In this document: in pieces, positions 23,657 through 35,800 of the stretch
Position numbering within the stretch: position 1 is the stretch's first letter
Layout: the number at the start of each line of letters is the position of its first letter
Assembly (NCBI GenBank): GCA_033065855.1
Contig: JAVXUO010002935.1
Span: forward strand, 434,001-498,000
Direction: 5' to 3'
DNA: 64,000 nt
Origin: Escallonia rubra
Lineage: Eukaryota; Streptophyta; Magnoliopsida; Escalloniales; Escalloniaceae
Position numbers and translations under genes: made by a program
Notes under the pieces: generated by a model
The model's input: the letters and a program-made list of their open reading frames with translations, nothing else
Database searches by the model: none
Told to the model about the DNA's origin: nothing

Positions 23657-23689
23657 CCTTTGTATCTGAAAGTGGGAAATGCCAACAAT

Positions 23690-24430
23690 ATGTTTTCAAG
23701 CAATTCGTTGGAATTTCAGGCCCGATTTGAAGAATTAAGGGCCAATTTCTGGGTAAATTTGACGAAATGCCGTACTTCGGCGTCATTATTGCCTAGAAAT
23801 TTTAAACCATTGCCTTTTTCATTTTATATGAAGTCGACAGTGGATGATTTAATGGAATTTTGGTATGATCTAATGGATTGCATTGATGCAAACCATGGCC
23901 AGCATATTCTACCAACAATTTTGGTAGAAACCTCTCATGAATTAAACAGGTTTGAAAAATATATTAAAACTTGGATGGGAGTAGAACATCCTTCCTTTTT
24001 AGAGGATGAATTGAAAGAATATTGGGCTTTGATTCACAGAATTGAGTGGATGAGGAAAGAAGTTGAATTGTTCCTTTCCACATTTGTTGGGGTTGAAAAG
24101 TTACAAGCCAGTAGTTATTCTTTGGATATTGAAAATAACATAATGCCAAACATGGCTGGGACAAGACAGCATTTTGAAGATAGGTGCAACCAATTCATGG
24201 TTACTAAAAATAACACGACTACCTATCAAGAGGAGTCATTGCACAATAGTCAACTTCAAGTGTTATCTCCACACAATTCAAGTGAGTTATTCGATGAATT
24301 GCGTGAAAAGTGCTTATTGTGGGGAAATCATTTGAATGCATTAATACAAATGGCTGAAACTTACACAAAAAATGGTTTAAGTAATTTTTGTAAAATCAAT
24401 ATCATGCCAAAAATAGCAGAAAAAGTTTAA
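23690..24430 (+). CDS. Orphan ORF of the non-autonomous LTR element
   Basis: The first real ATG is at 23690 and gives 246 codons. The open frame extends upstream only through a TTG at 23639 inside the primer site. The product is soluble-looking, rich in Asn, Glu and Leu, with Phe-Trp-Tyr-Asp-Leu and Glu-Tyr-Trp-Ala-Leu-Ile-His clusters. There is no CCHC knuckle, protease or polymerase motif, so it is not a standard gag that I can recognise. Coding-like sequence continues past its stop in the same frame to a G-run at about 24491-24503 and then in another frame (24460-24957), suggesting one longer ancestral gene broken by a stop and a frameshift. Function unknown. Confidence 0.55.
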   Translation: MFSSNSLEFQARFEELRANFWVNLTKCRTSASLLPRNFKPLPFSFYMKSTVDDLMEFWYDLMDCIDANHGQHILPTILVETSHELNRFEKYIKTWMGVEHPSFLEDELKEYWALIHRIEWMRKEVELFLSTFVGVEKLQASSYSLDIENNIMPNMAGTRQHFEDRCNQFMVTKNNTTTYQEESLHNSQLQVLSPHNSSELFDELREKCLLWGNHLNALIQMAETYTKNGLSNFCKINIMPKIAEKV

Positions 24431-24459
24431 CAACCATGTAAATTTGCATACGGCATTGA

Positions 24460-24957
24460 TATGTCAAAAGGAGATTTAGTCGATATGGCTGGGGGGGGGG
24501 GGGCAAGTTTGCAAGCCTATTTTGGCTGAAAGCAAAAAAAGAGCCCTTTTTATGTGGCGTGTATAGCGAGCCAACCATGCCTATCGGTTTAATATCCTCC
24601 ACTATTGGTGAATTTGAAGCTTTTGACACCATGAAATTTGATGAAAAGCATGTATTTTGGGAGCTAATCGGTGTTACATTTTTTGAAAATGGATACCATA
24701 TTTGGGTTTGTGGAGCACACCAAGGTAGAGTATTACTTCAATGGTTATCCAGAACTGCAAATATAGTTAAATATTATTTATTTTATTCTTCTCCATGCAT
24801 GTTGAATAAAGAAATGCTCAATCGATTGGCTTATCAGCAGCCATTCCATATATTGATTTGGTTAACGGCTTGGCCAAAAATGGTCATGATTTGTTTAGTG
24901 GCTTGGCTAAATATGGTCATTGACACTGGAATATGGAGAGCTAAAGCCAATCGATAG
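24460..24957 (+). pseudogene. Downstream part of the orphan ORF, frameshifted
   Basis: The open frame covers about 165 codons with a poly-Gly stretch from the G-run, then a globular-looking part with Gly-Glu-Phe-Glu-Ala-Phe, Phe-Trp-Glu-Leu-Ile-Gly and His-Ile-Trp-Val-Cys-Gly motifs. Its C-terminus repeats an Ala-Trp-(Pro/Leu)-(Lys/Asn)-Met-Val pattern. I do not recognise a family. Position and composition suggest it belongs with the preceding ORF. Confidence 0.4.
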
Positions 24958-25064
24958 CAAAAATGCCTTTATTTTAAAAAAATGCAAGCCTATCAATAGT
25001 GACTGGTGTATTGATCTCTTGATACTGGTGTATGCAAAATTAAGATGGTGCAATTTAAGTCAAT

Positions 25065-25185
25065 AGATGGCTTATCGATCGTGAAAGGCTATCGATCATG
25101 AAATGCTATTGATCGTGAGAGGCTATCAGTCGTAAAAGATTATATATCGATCATGAAAGTCTATCGATTGTGAAAAAATGCTTTC
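25065..25185. repeat. Short tandem repeat before the 3' LTR
   Basis: About six diverged copies of a 17-18 bp unit close to GTGAAAGGCTATCGATC. They sit between the orphan ORF and the polypurine tract. Confidence 0.8.
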
Positions 25186-25245
25186 CCTTTGAAAGATGAC
25201 TCTTTGCAATTTACAAGTATTCAATTGCTTGAGACAGGGGGGCAA

Positions 25246-25841
25246 TGTTTGCACCAGAAAATATATTTATTCGCTAATGAGTTTACTTTGATTAAATGTC
25301 ACTAAATAGAATTTACTTTTTATTATTATTTCTGAAGAGATAATGGAAGATTCAAGAAGTAAAAGAAACAAACTTCTGAAAATGTGTCTCTATTGGTAAG
25401 AGATTGGTGTGGTTGGTTACTTATCAGCGAGTGACTATTTTCTAAGTGGATAGTTTATCTCTAAGTGGGTAGTTTGTCTTGTAATTGTAGTTATTTTCTA
25501 CAAAGCCTCTAGTATAAAAGTGGGTCAAAGATCATCAATGAAGACAACAATCATCAACCAGACAAATAAGTCTTTTTCTTTCTTTTGTTTAGAGGTTTTT
25601 GCTGCCATCGATAGAAAGTTTTCAGACTTTGAAACATTGTTGTGTAAACATTCACAATCAATCGAAGCTCTCTGTCTTTTATGGGCACGCGCAGTCTTTT
25701 ACATTTAATTTTCATCTGTTCTTCGAAGTTTCTCGCTTTCAGGAAAGCCCCCAGGCCCTATGGCAAAAAAGATCCCGCACTTTTAATCGATTGTGCCGTC
25801 AGCGCACAAATCGATAGTGAGTTTGCCCAGCAGCGCAAACA
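25246..25841 (+). repeat. 3' LTR
   Basis: 596 bp, matching the 5' LTR in order and ends. It carries the same TATAAAA box near 25513 and the same terminal GCGCAAACA. Confidence 0.92.
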
Positions 25842-25887
25842 CCATGTTTAGTTGTCTGAAGGAAATCTAACTATTTTGCCCGACGGA

Positions 25888-25912
25888 TATAATAATAATA
25901 ATAATAATAAAT
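25888..25912. repeat. (ATA)n microsatellite
   Basis: Trinucleotide run of about eight ATA/TAA units downstream of the LTR element, between it and the VAMP727-type gene. Confidence 0.9.
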
Positions 25913-26446
25913 TAATGGCACAAAACGGGCATTAGCAATTTATTTGTTGAAAACAACCTGTATGTATTGACCGGAGAAAGACAAATAAGAAATTGACCGA
26001 GGGAATATTTCAAATCAAACAACACTCTAGTTTGACCCTTTCTTTTGGTGAGACCTACCTCGTAGCACATCATCATCTAACTAAATCCGCTAGCATTGCG
26101 TCTACTGTAAATTATCATTTTGACAATCCTCCTCCTAAAAACTCTTTGCTCTTTTTCTTAATTTGTATGAAATGGTTCTACCCAGGAGGATTCCAGCATT
26201 GTAAACATTATGCTCGATAACCTCAGTATCGCAGTTGTTGACCAGAAAAGGAAAAAAATGGTAAGGGAGAACTATGGTTTATGGAAGCCGGAAGTAAGTT
26301 CGGTTCATGTTAGACGGCAAAGGAGTTTCTCAGGTTCCAACCCCAAAGAATAATCCCACTTCTTACTGGCCCATATGGCAGCTTTGTCTTGGATTATACA
26401 TCATCTATCTATACTATCAAGAAAACGGAGAGACGATAAATGGGGA

Positions 26447-26452
26447 TTTTAT
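26447..26452 (-). terminator. Possible poly(A) signal of VAMP727
   Basis: AATAAA on the minus strand about 128 nt after the stop codon, in an AT-rich context. It is plausible by spacing only. Confidence 0.35.
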
Positions 26453-26579
26453 TATACAATCGTAGAAAATAAAGATATTTCATGCTCTACCAGTGGCCTT
26501 CATATACAGGAAAGAAGAATACTAGTTGTGCAGCAAGCCAGGATACAGCCATCTACTAGGGTATCAAATCCAAATTCAG

Positions 26580-26865
26580 CTAACATTTAAAACCTCCGCA
26601 GGCAGTAAGCCATACTATGATTATTAGAGCAAGTATGATACCTCCTACAATCAGCTTAATTTGAAAGTTCTGCAGCCACATCTTCCGCCGTAGTTGTCTT
26701 CCCTGCCTCTGGAAGCTGTCGGCCTGAATTTTTACACTAAAATTACGTTAACTCCACAAACCTTTTCAAGTTCATACTGGCAAGATAAGAGAGAGCACGT
26801 ACCTGGAACTGAAGGTTTTCTGTTTTATCCACGAGCAGTTCAATCTTCTCCCCACGATCCAAAAC
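26580..26865 (-). CDS. VAMP727: VAMP727 exons 4-5 (SNARE end and anchor)
   Basis: Exon 4 (26803-26865, 63 bp) follows the acceptor CCTGCAG, encodes the 21 residues around the zero-layer Arg of the SNARE helix and ends at donor GTACGTG. Exon 5 (26580-26723) follows AATTCAG, supplies the rest of the helix, a Lys-Leu-Ile-Val-Gly-Gly hydrophobic anchor and the TAG stop. Both are too short to stand out as ORFs. They were found because their sequence continues the N-terminal exons 15.7 kb away. Confidence 0.93.
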
Positions 26866-29800
26866 CTGCAGGACTTGCTCTTGATTAGTTCACCGATGCC
26901 ATCGACTAAGTCAATTTATTTCACTCGTCATTGATGGAACATGTGAAGCATTATTAAAACTCTTAAAGTTCTTGATACGCGAGGCATCATTCTCAAGTAA
27001 GAAATGTACACAACAAGAGCTAACAAAGGAAGGGGAAGATTCGAGAAGGCACAAGAACCGTGTGCTTCCACAACACATACTATGAAGAGCTGAAGACCCA
27101 AAGCAGACTTAAACCTGATGTAGAGTTCTGATTATTTAAGTTCTCGAATTTAGTTAGTCGGTATGCTCCATAGGAGACAAGCAGGATGTCAATTCCTTTC
27201 TCATCTCCTGGTCCATCCCTTTTCATTTCCTCCAGCCAGTCATTTGCTTATCAGCTAGGCTTCTACATGTGGCAATTTCTCTTGCATATTATTCTTCATG
27301 GAAAGGGGAATTATAAAATGTTACAACTCCACAAACTAACATGCAAAACAACAGTGTCACTGCATCTTTGACGAGTTCAACGCCATCTCAATTCAGTTAT
27401 ATACTCTTGAAGTCAACCTAATTATTTTTGCGCCAAGCACCATTGTGTACTTTATGCACAAGGAAACACTTACCAAATAAAAGAGACACACACAAGGACA
27501 CATATTTTCTCGTTCAGGCCGCAACCATATCATCCTATCTGTTGAAGGCATTATTAACGAGTTTAAACCATGTGTCAGATCATTGCAGGAAACACAAACT
27601 CTGGGAAACAGATATTATTACAAGCACATTGATATAGTAATGAACCAATCTTACATCAAAGAGGGACCTGCTTGGGAAGTTGCAGAGTTCTAGCCTTGTT
27701 AAATCATTTATTTCAGAGAAAATCAAACTCACTCCCCCTGAGCTTATGCCTTGTTACACTTGTTACGCCTCACATTTAGGAAATAACACTACCACCCTTC
27801 ACATTTGAGTTCTAGTATCAACTTGCCCCCTCCGTGATGATTCCATAAATTTTAGGGTTAATGACAAAACTGTCTCACGAGGTTTACACGTGTTTGCACT
27901 TCGTACTCCGTATTTACCACTTTTGCAATAGTGTTCCTTGAGGTTAACAAAACCATTTCAAACAGCTCCAAAATTGAATGGCTGTTCAAATTCGGACGTC
28001 AAGTCTACATGTGCTATGCACATGCTAGTTTGGCATGGGTAGATCTGTCATTTCCCCAAGGGTTAAATACAAAATTGTCCACTGCGTTTGCACGTTTTTG
28101 CAAGTCGCTCCCATTGTTTGCAATTTTTGCAATAATGTATCCTGACCTTGACAAAAGCATTGCAAACGATTCAAAATTGGATGTCCGTTCAAAATCGGAT
28201 GTTTTCACAAAACAGAGTCTTCTTTAACTCTCCCCTACAACAGCTCAGTCTCTAATCAAATTCTGCACTTGTCAGCTCAATCCTGCCTCAAATTTCTTCT
28301 TTAAAGTCTCTTCAAATCCTCACATTGTCACAAAACTACCTTAACAAGATACTTCCATCAGAATTATTCAGTTTAGGTTTTCTTGTACACCCTGATTTAA
28401 GCTACAACTCGCTCACTGGCAACATACCTAAGCAATTAGGCAGTGTCAGAAACCATAAAGACCGGGAACATACCTAAGCAATTAGGCAGTCTCAGAAACC
28501 ATGAAGGCATTGATTTAAGCTATAATTCTCACACGTGTCCTATCCCATACACAGTTGACCAATTGGGTTTGCTTCAAAAGTTAGATTTAAGCTCGAATTC
28601 GCTCGTTGGAAGCATACCAAACACTATTGAGAAACTCAACTCATTGGTCTTCATGGCTTTGAGCAACAATAGATAACGCAGAAAATTCCCAAAAGGAATT
28701 GTTAAGTTACAGAAGTTGCAGTATTTCATTATGGATGACAAACTGTTTGTATCCTCGTCGGCAAGGAAATTACAGAAGCAGAGAAAATTAAACACACACA
28801 GAGAGAGAGGGAGATGGGGTGAGAATTCACAGATATTTCTATGCCAAAAAGGCATGTGCACAACACATGCGGACTTAACGTCTGATTTTGAATAGACGTC
28901 CAATTTTGGACTCCTTTGCAATGCTTTTGTCAAAGTCAGGGAATATTATTGCAAAAATTGCAAATATGGGAATCGACCTGCAAAAACGTGTAAACTCAGG
29001 GGATAGCTTTGAATTTAACCCTAGGTGAAATGACAGATCTACCCATGCCAAAATGGCATGTGCATAGCACATGCGGACTTAATGTCCGAATTTGAATGGC
29101 CATCCAATTTTGGAGTTGTTTGCAATGGTTTTGTCAACCTCAAGGAACACTATCGCAAAGTTGTAATCACGGGGAGCAAAGTGCAAATACGTATAAACCT
29201 CAGGGTACAGTTTTGTCATTAATCCTAAATTTAATCGTCAAAAATATGTGAAAACCTAAAAAAACCCCAATTCTCCTTGCCACCAAAAGACCAGAACCAA
29301 CATATTGAGCAACAAATAACATGTAAGCACTCAATTAGAAAAGATTGAAGCATATCCACCTTATGGTCATAATTTTTTTTTTCCCCGTTCAATGCCTTCC
29401 AATGACCACCAATTAGCCATCCCCGTAGCCGCCGAATCGCAACCACGCAACCAGATTTACGGTCACTGCAGCTGGACCAAATCCTTCACCACCACAAAGC
29501 CACCAACACCAGTTTCACTGATTCTGCCAACCAATCCACAACCAGAACAACCAGATTCACGACCACCACCACTAGACCAAACCCTTGACCACCACAAACC
29601 CACCATCACCACTTTCATCCCACCAACCAAATCCACAACCAGATTCAGTCACCACCTTAAACCCATCACCATCACCTTCACCGATCCCACCTACCAAATT
29701 TAGAACCACAATAACCAGATTCACAACTACCACAACTGGACCAAACCACCACCAGTTTCATCACACCAACCAAATCCACAACCAAATTCAAGGTAAACAC

Positions 29801-32800
29801 AACACCACCACCACCGCTTTCACCAATCCGACTAACCAAATCAACAACCACCACTTGAAATGAAGGGGCGATGCTGACCCAACCCGACACAAGCACCGGT
29901 TAAATAGGTTTTAGACTCATCATCTGCCAACCAGACATGCCACGTCAACAATTGCAGTGGAAGAAGGAGAGAAAAGAAGGGCCACATATCTGGTCAGACA
30001 AAGAAGAAGGAGAGCGGAAAGCGAGCAAGAGAGGACGTATCTTTCATGTGGGAAACTGTCCACTTGCTTCTTTGTAATGATCTGCCCACTTGTTTCTCTT
30101 TTATTTCTTTCTTTTGGAAAATATATCATTCTCAATCCCATGTTTCATACAAAGATCGAGTATAAGCCAAAATTAAGTACAAATCTTCAGTGTGACTCAC
30201 ACAAATCCCATAACATTACATGTATACCCAGAATATTGATACTTAATCTTATAGTTCCCCGTGTCCCTGTATCCTCGAATTTCAAAAATACGCGAGTCAC
30301 GCCGAAAGGTGCCAGATCTACTAAGCACATCATCAGCGAATCAACTTCAAAAGTAAGCAGAGCTTTACTATATTGTTCCGATATATTCAGAAGCGATAAA
30401 TCCAAATATCTCACTCAAAAGTATACTTCTTAATCAGTAGGATTTCATACTTAAACAAGACAACCAAGCACTTCTCTCAGACAAACTTATACAAATCAAA
30501 TACCCTTCAGTCAAATCAATTCAATTGTTTACTAAAATCCAAATCAAGCTCCACCGGCAAGAACCTCACCTACTTAGCAGGATTGCTATACATGTACTTA
30601 CACGAAGCATTCAATCACATCATAAACGAGTACAGATACTGCATGTGTAACACATACGTTATATGCTACAATAATGAGCATACATGACTAACTTATCTAA
30701 ATGTATAGCATATCATGAATATAACACAAGTAAACATGTCAACACATTACAGGTTTATCGACCATTAATCCTCAGCCATCTCATACCAGCTGAGCATGGA
30801 TGTTTGATGCAAGCAATCAATGTGATATGATATCCAAATCAAGCTCCACCGGCAAGAACCTAGAGTAAGTTTCACCTACTCAGCTGGATTGCTATACATG
30901 TACTTACACGAAGCATTCAATCACATCATAAACAGGTACATATAGTACACGTGTAACAAATGTTATATGCTACAATAATGAGCATACATGACTAAATTAT
31001 CTAAATGTATAGCATATGCCATATCATGAATATAACACAAGTAAACATGTCAACACATTACAGATTTATTGACCATTAATCCTCAGTCATCTCATACCAG
31101 CTGAGCATGGATGTTTGATCCAAGCAATCAATGTGATAATCATACAAGTACTGTATAGAGTCATGAGTTAAACAAATATTTATGCGTGACATTTGCTCAT
31201 ATGGTGAGCGACGCAAATCATATCATAAATCATACTGGTTATTTCGATGTGCAATATACCATAGTCATCATTTCCCAACCATCAATAACCATATCATGGA
31301 TTCCCTCACCTACCCTCTGAGACGATCAAACCCAGCCTGTAACTGATTAAAGCCTAAACCTCACGAAGCATACCAACATATAAAACTGGGGGGTGTCGTC
31401 ACATGCAACGTATACCCATGGGAAGTTAACCACCTGAGCAAACTCAAGATATATCCCGTTTTCATATAACCCGATTTGCCGACCTTCATCCCCGCCGCTA
31501 CTTCTGATCATTAACTCACATGAATGTACAATTATCATATCAAAATATATAGTTCCAATTAAGCATATTTTATGACAAAACATTTTTAACCAATGCGAAT
31601 CGTTCATAAATAACATTTGGTCCAACTAAACATATTTCCAAGTATGCAAATAAGCATATGGAAGTACATCTAAACATATTTCAAATGCATTCAATATCAT
31701 AAGACCCATGTAACTCGGAACCAAGCAATTTATCGTGCGAGCATACATATATACACATAAGCCATTAAACATATTTAGTCAATAATAATTACAATAAGTT
31801 GGTCAATAAAGATAAATACAATAAGTTGTATAAAATAATACCCTAAAAACATAACTAGATTAAGCATGACATGCATAATTATTCATTAATCATGCTAAGC
31901 ATGCATCAATGCACATAAGCCAAGTAGATAGTCATATAGGTAATCACTAAGTAATTAAATACAAGTACCATGTACTTAACAAATAACATATAAACTACTG
32001 TAACATATCAAGTAAAGATAATGACATATGTCCTACCTGAATATTCCAAATTACAAAAATGCATTTGGGAGCAAATAGAGACAAATTTGTGAAATCACTT
32101 TCTTTTCATTTTATTATGCTACAAATTCAAAGTAGAATGTGAAGATATACCAATAACTGATTAAATTAGTAGAAAAACTAAATTACTGTAACTAATTATA
32201 CCAGAAAATATATTTAATAAAGAAAAAGAGAATTAATGAAAAGAGAATAATACCTTTGGTGAATATCTGAGAGCGGGAAGAGAGAGAAAGCATCTTATGG
32301 ATATAAATTCCATAATTGGAGAGCTTGATAGAGATATAATGGGAGTTAACTTTCCATAATTCAAAGTTAGAAAAGACGGAGAGAGATAGAACTGTAAAGG
32401 AGAGAGAGGGAAGCTAAGAGGAAAGAGACTAGTGAATCTGTGTAGAGGGAAGGGAAGGAGAAAAGAGGATTGAAATATCCGCCATTGCAATGCATTCAAA
32501 ACCATAGTAAATAAATTTAGTGGCTACAATGAATTCAAGAAAAGATGAAGGGTTCTGATTAATTAAGAAAAGGTTGCAACCACACAGGATCGCTGCCAAG
32601 GAGACATGAGCTAGCAGCCCACCAAGTGGCGCGCTACCAAGCTTCCATGTGGCGCGTCCTCGTAAATTGTGCGCAAGTGCTGCCACTAAATATTAAACGC
32701 GAATAGATACTTCATCTAATGTCCAATTGAGCTGATTCCAAGTGTGTTAGACTCATCTCACTGAGCTTTTTAAATTAATTGTACTCAGGATAGTATTCAT

Positions 32801-35800
32801 AGAGTATAGAAGTTTTCCATTTTACCCTTGGCTAACGGTAAATACCTCCTTGAGCGTGTGCTAAATCGCAGAAATATGAAAACTACGCTTTATTTTATTT
32901 AAAGACCTAATGTGTCACAAATATAATATTCCGATCAATTTCATTATGCAAGTTGTAAAATTACAATTACCAATGGTAATTGTATAAACATTAAAGAGAT
33001 GGTGATCTGAAGAGATGAAAGTTTGTAGTACAAACTTCGTACACGTATAATAATAGTATAAACACAAAGCAATTTGAAGTAATTAATGGTGATCTTAGAA
33101 AAGATTACAAGATGTGATATTCAAAAAATATACAAGAAAGTACGACAAAGTAACACAAGTTTACACAAAATTAGACAACAGTCATATTCTTGGCTGCAAT
33201 TTCACACAAGCTTCAAACAAGAAAGATGCTATATGATCAAGATACACACATACAAAAAATCTCAAAGTAACTAGTAATTAGATAAAATAAAATAAAAAAG
33301 AGTTTACATATATGAGCTTCAATGCAAATACACATTGTACTTTTAGCTATACATCGATAAAAGTCTCAAAAAAGCAAAAACATGATAATTAATCAATTCA
33401 CTCAAAAGATGCGATGCAAAATATCAAATTACCCAAAGCTTTTCATGGAATAATTTAAAACATGTGATTTAATTACATTAAATACATAAAATATGGGTTA
33501 ACTACACAATACAATAATAAATACACAAAATAATCAAGATATACATTTATAAGGAGCTCTCAAATTGTGCATAAATCAATTCAACGCCAAAAACTAACAT
33601 AGTACAATTAGCCGATGTACACCAATTTCAAATCAATTACAAATCCGATATTTAAAAGAATTAAGAGTAACAAACATATATTAGTAGTAAAAACTAACAA
33701 TATCGATCAAACAATAAAACTTACAACTTACACAAATACACATTACTAGAGAAGTACCAAATTAGCAAAAATTATCTTCAATAAAGAAATATGAAACAGT
33801 TTCAAACTCTAGTAAGTAATCACATAAAGGATAAATAAACTAAATCACATTCAAACAATATACATACACTTTTACATATGAGCATAGCCCTTAACAAACA
33901 ATACCAAATTCGACAACAAATGCAAAAATCGATATGAGATACATACTTGTTCAAGAAAACTCAAATTGGGCAAAACCACATCTAACATAAGAAAGCATAA
34001 ATTACACTTCAATAAATAAAGCTTCAAGTCAAGAATGGCACGAGATTGATTTAGGCGAACCCTAAAAGAAATCCAATTGGCCTGTATTTTATTTTTTATT
34101 TTTAGAACCAGACAATTTGGGGTTAGTTCCCTTTAGATAAAATTCATATTATGAGTCCAACTCATCTTCACAATTCATACCAAAAATGAATACAAAAATA
34201 ACATAAATGCACATTTATAATAGCAAATTCTTAAGCTCCTCGTAATTTAGTTTGCTAAAAAATATAGGTTGAGTAGACCAAAAGACAAGTATTAGGACAA
34301 GTGAAACTACGTACAGACCAAAAGACATGTATTAGGGCAAGTGAAACTACGTATACCTTAATCTCAGGTGAAAATATACATGTATTACATGTTGTATATT
34401 TCATAATCATTTGAGTATAACGCAATCAACTATGATAACCAAATTAAGTATGACTAGCAATTATAACATGCTAATATTTTTAATATATTAAGCAAATGCT
34501 AATCACAAAGATATAGTCACTTTTATATAATAAGAATCTCACATTAATCTCAACAATACAACTATCTCAATCAAAATTTTAGGAAAGAATTACCAAGAAT
34601 AATCCTACCTGGACACCTAAAACGCGAAAATCTCTAAAGAAACCAGACCTATTGCCTCTCGAGATTCACAATGTAGATATACAACATTCTAAGAAAGTGA
34701 AGAGTACATAATTGATTGTGTAGGTATGAAGAATCAAGGTCAACCCAATCACTCAAAATAAAGAATGATTATAGTGGTTATTGGTCATTAATAGCATTCG
34801 TAGCTTTTGGATGGCCAGTGAGTTAGATAGCATCTCACTAAGTTCCAATAGAATTAAAAGTAGACAAAAGAATTTAAGAAAAGGAATATGAGGACTTGAT
34901 AGGAATGATGACCTCCCTGACATTAGGAATTAATTAATATTTTATTAAGTCGCAGTTAAATTCTACATACAAAAGAATGGATGAGAAAACTAGGTAGGAT
35001 GCCACACTTCCTACCGTACTCTCAAGCCAAGGTTTCAAACTTTACAACCAATCACTTCAAAACCGATATTCTCACCAGCCAATGAAATCACTAACCGATA
35101 TTCTCACCAATACTCACACGTTACCAAGCTTCATACACTTCTAAGATTTCAAAACTCGTACTGAATCAGACATAGTTTTCTTCTCGAAATCCAATAATCT
35201 TGTCCTGACTATAATAACTTACTACTTTGATACTCACTGTAAAGACCTATCCTCCAACATAATAAAAATACAATCCCAATCGGCGACTACGAGTCCTTAA
35301 TATAAGTTGCGAACATTTCTAGACTGATACAAGTCTCAGTGACATCCCCGCTTGCATTAGCTCATCAAAACAATCACTTGAATTAGAATGATAAATAACA
35401 GGTGGTGAGCTAGGTGGCCCAGTAAGCTGGATAATCATGGTACTGTTTGATGAATAAAACACGCTAAACAATTCTGAAAAATAATATTCACGAGTAAATC
35501 AATCAACGTGATCGTCGCTCAGTACCCTGAATAATTAGTAAAACTAATGTCATATCTAACTAGCATATCTGGCCTTCAGCATCCACGCTGGGATCCACGA
35601 GCCGAGCTGTATAATACAATAGCAAGACGTTGCATGTAGACAAGTAACTAGAATACTGTGATCATCACAAGCTTTTGAGCCGACGTCACACAAGCAAGTA
35701 AAATGTTCCAAATAACAAGATAAATGGATCAATAAGCAAGAGTAGTAGCTGAAATAGAACTTTAAGATAATAGTGTTTAGGAGCACGAAAACGCTAAAAA

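Larger units (their letters stand above)
23031..25841 (+). mobile_element. Complete non-autonomous LTR retrotransposon
   Basis: Two LTRs in direct orientation (23031-23638 and 25246-25841) begin TGTTTGCACCAGAAAATAT and end GCCCAGCAGCGCAAACA. The element is flanked by a perfect 5-bp target duplication CCATG (23026-23030 and 25842-25846). A primer-site position follows the 5' LTR (23639), and a purine tract GAGACAGGGGGG (25231-25242) precedes the 3' LTR. The 1.6-kb interior has no protease, reverse transcriptase, RNase H or integrase, so movement would need proteins supplied by another element. It does carry an unrecognised ORF. By eye the LTRs match at roughly nine positions in ten, so it is not a very recent insertion. 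Confidence 0.92.

Noticed and set aside
28443..28676. Stand-alone LRR gene
   Set aside because: Only about five repeats, disrupted by a small duplication and enclosed by inverted TIR arms; better explained as a captured fragment.
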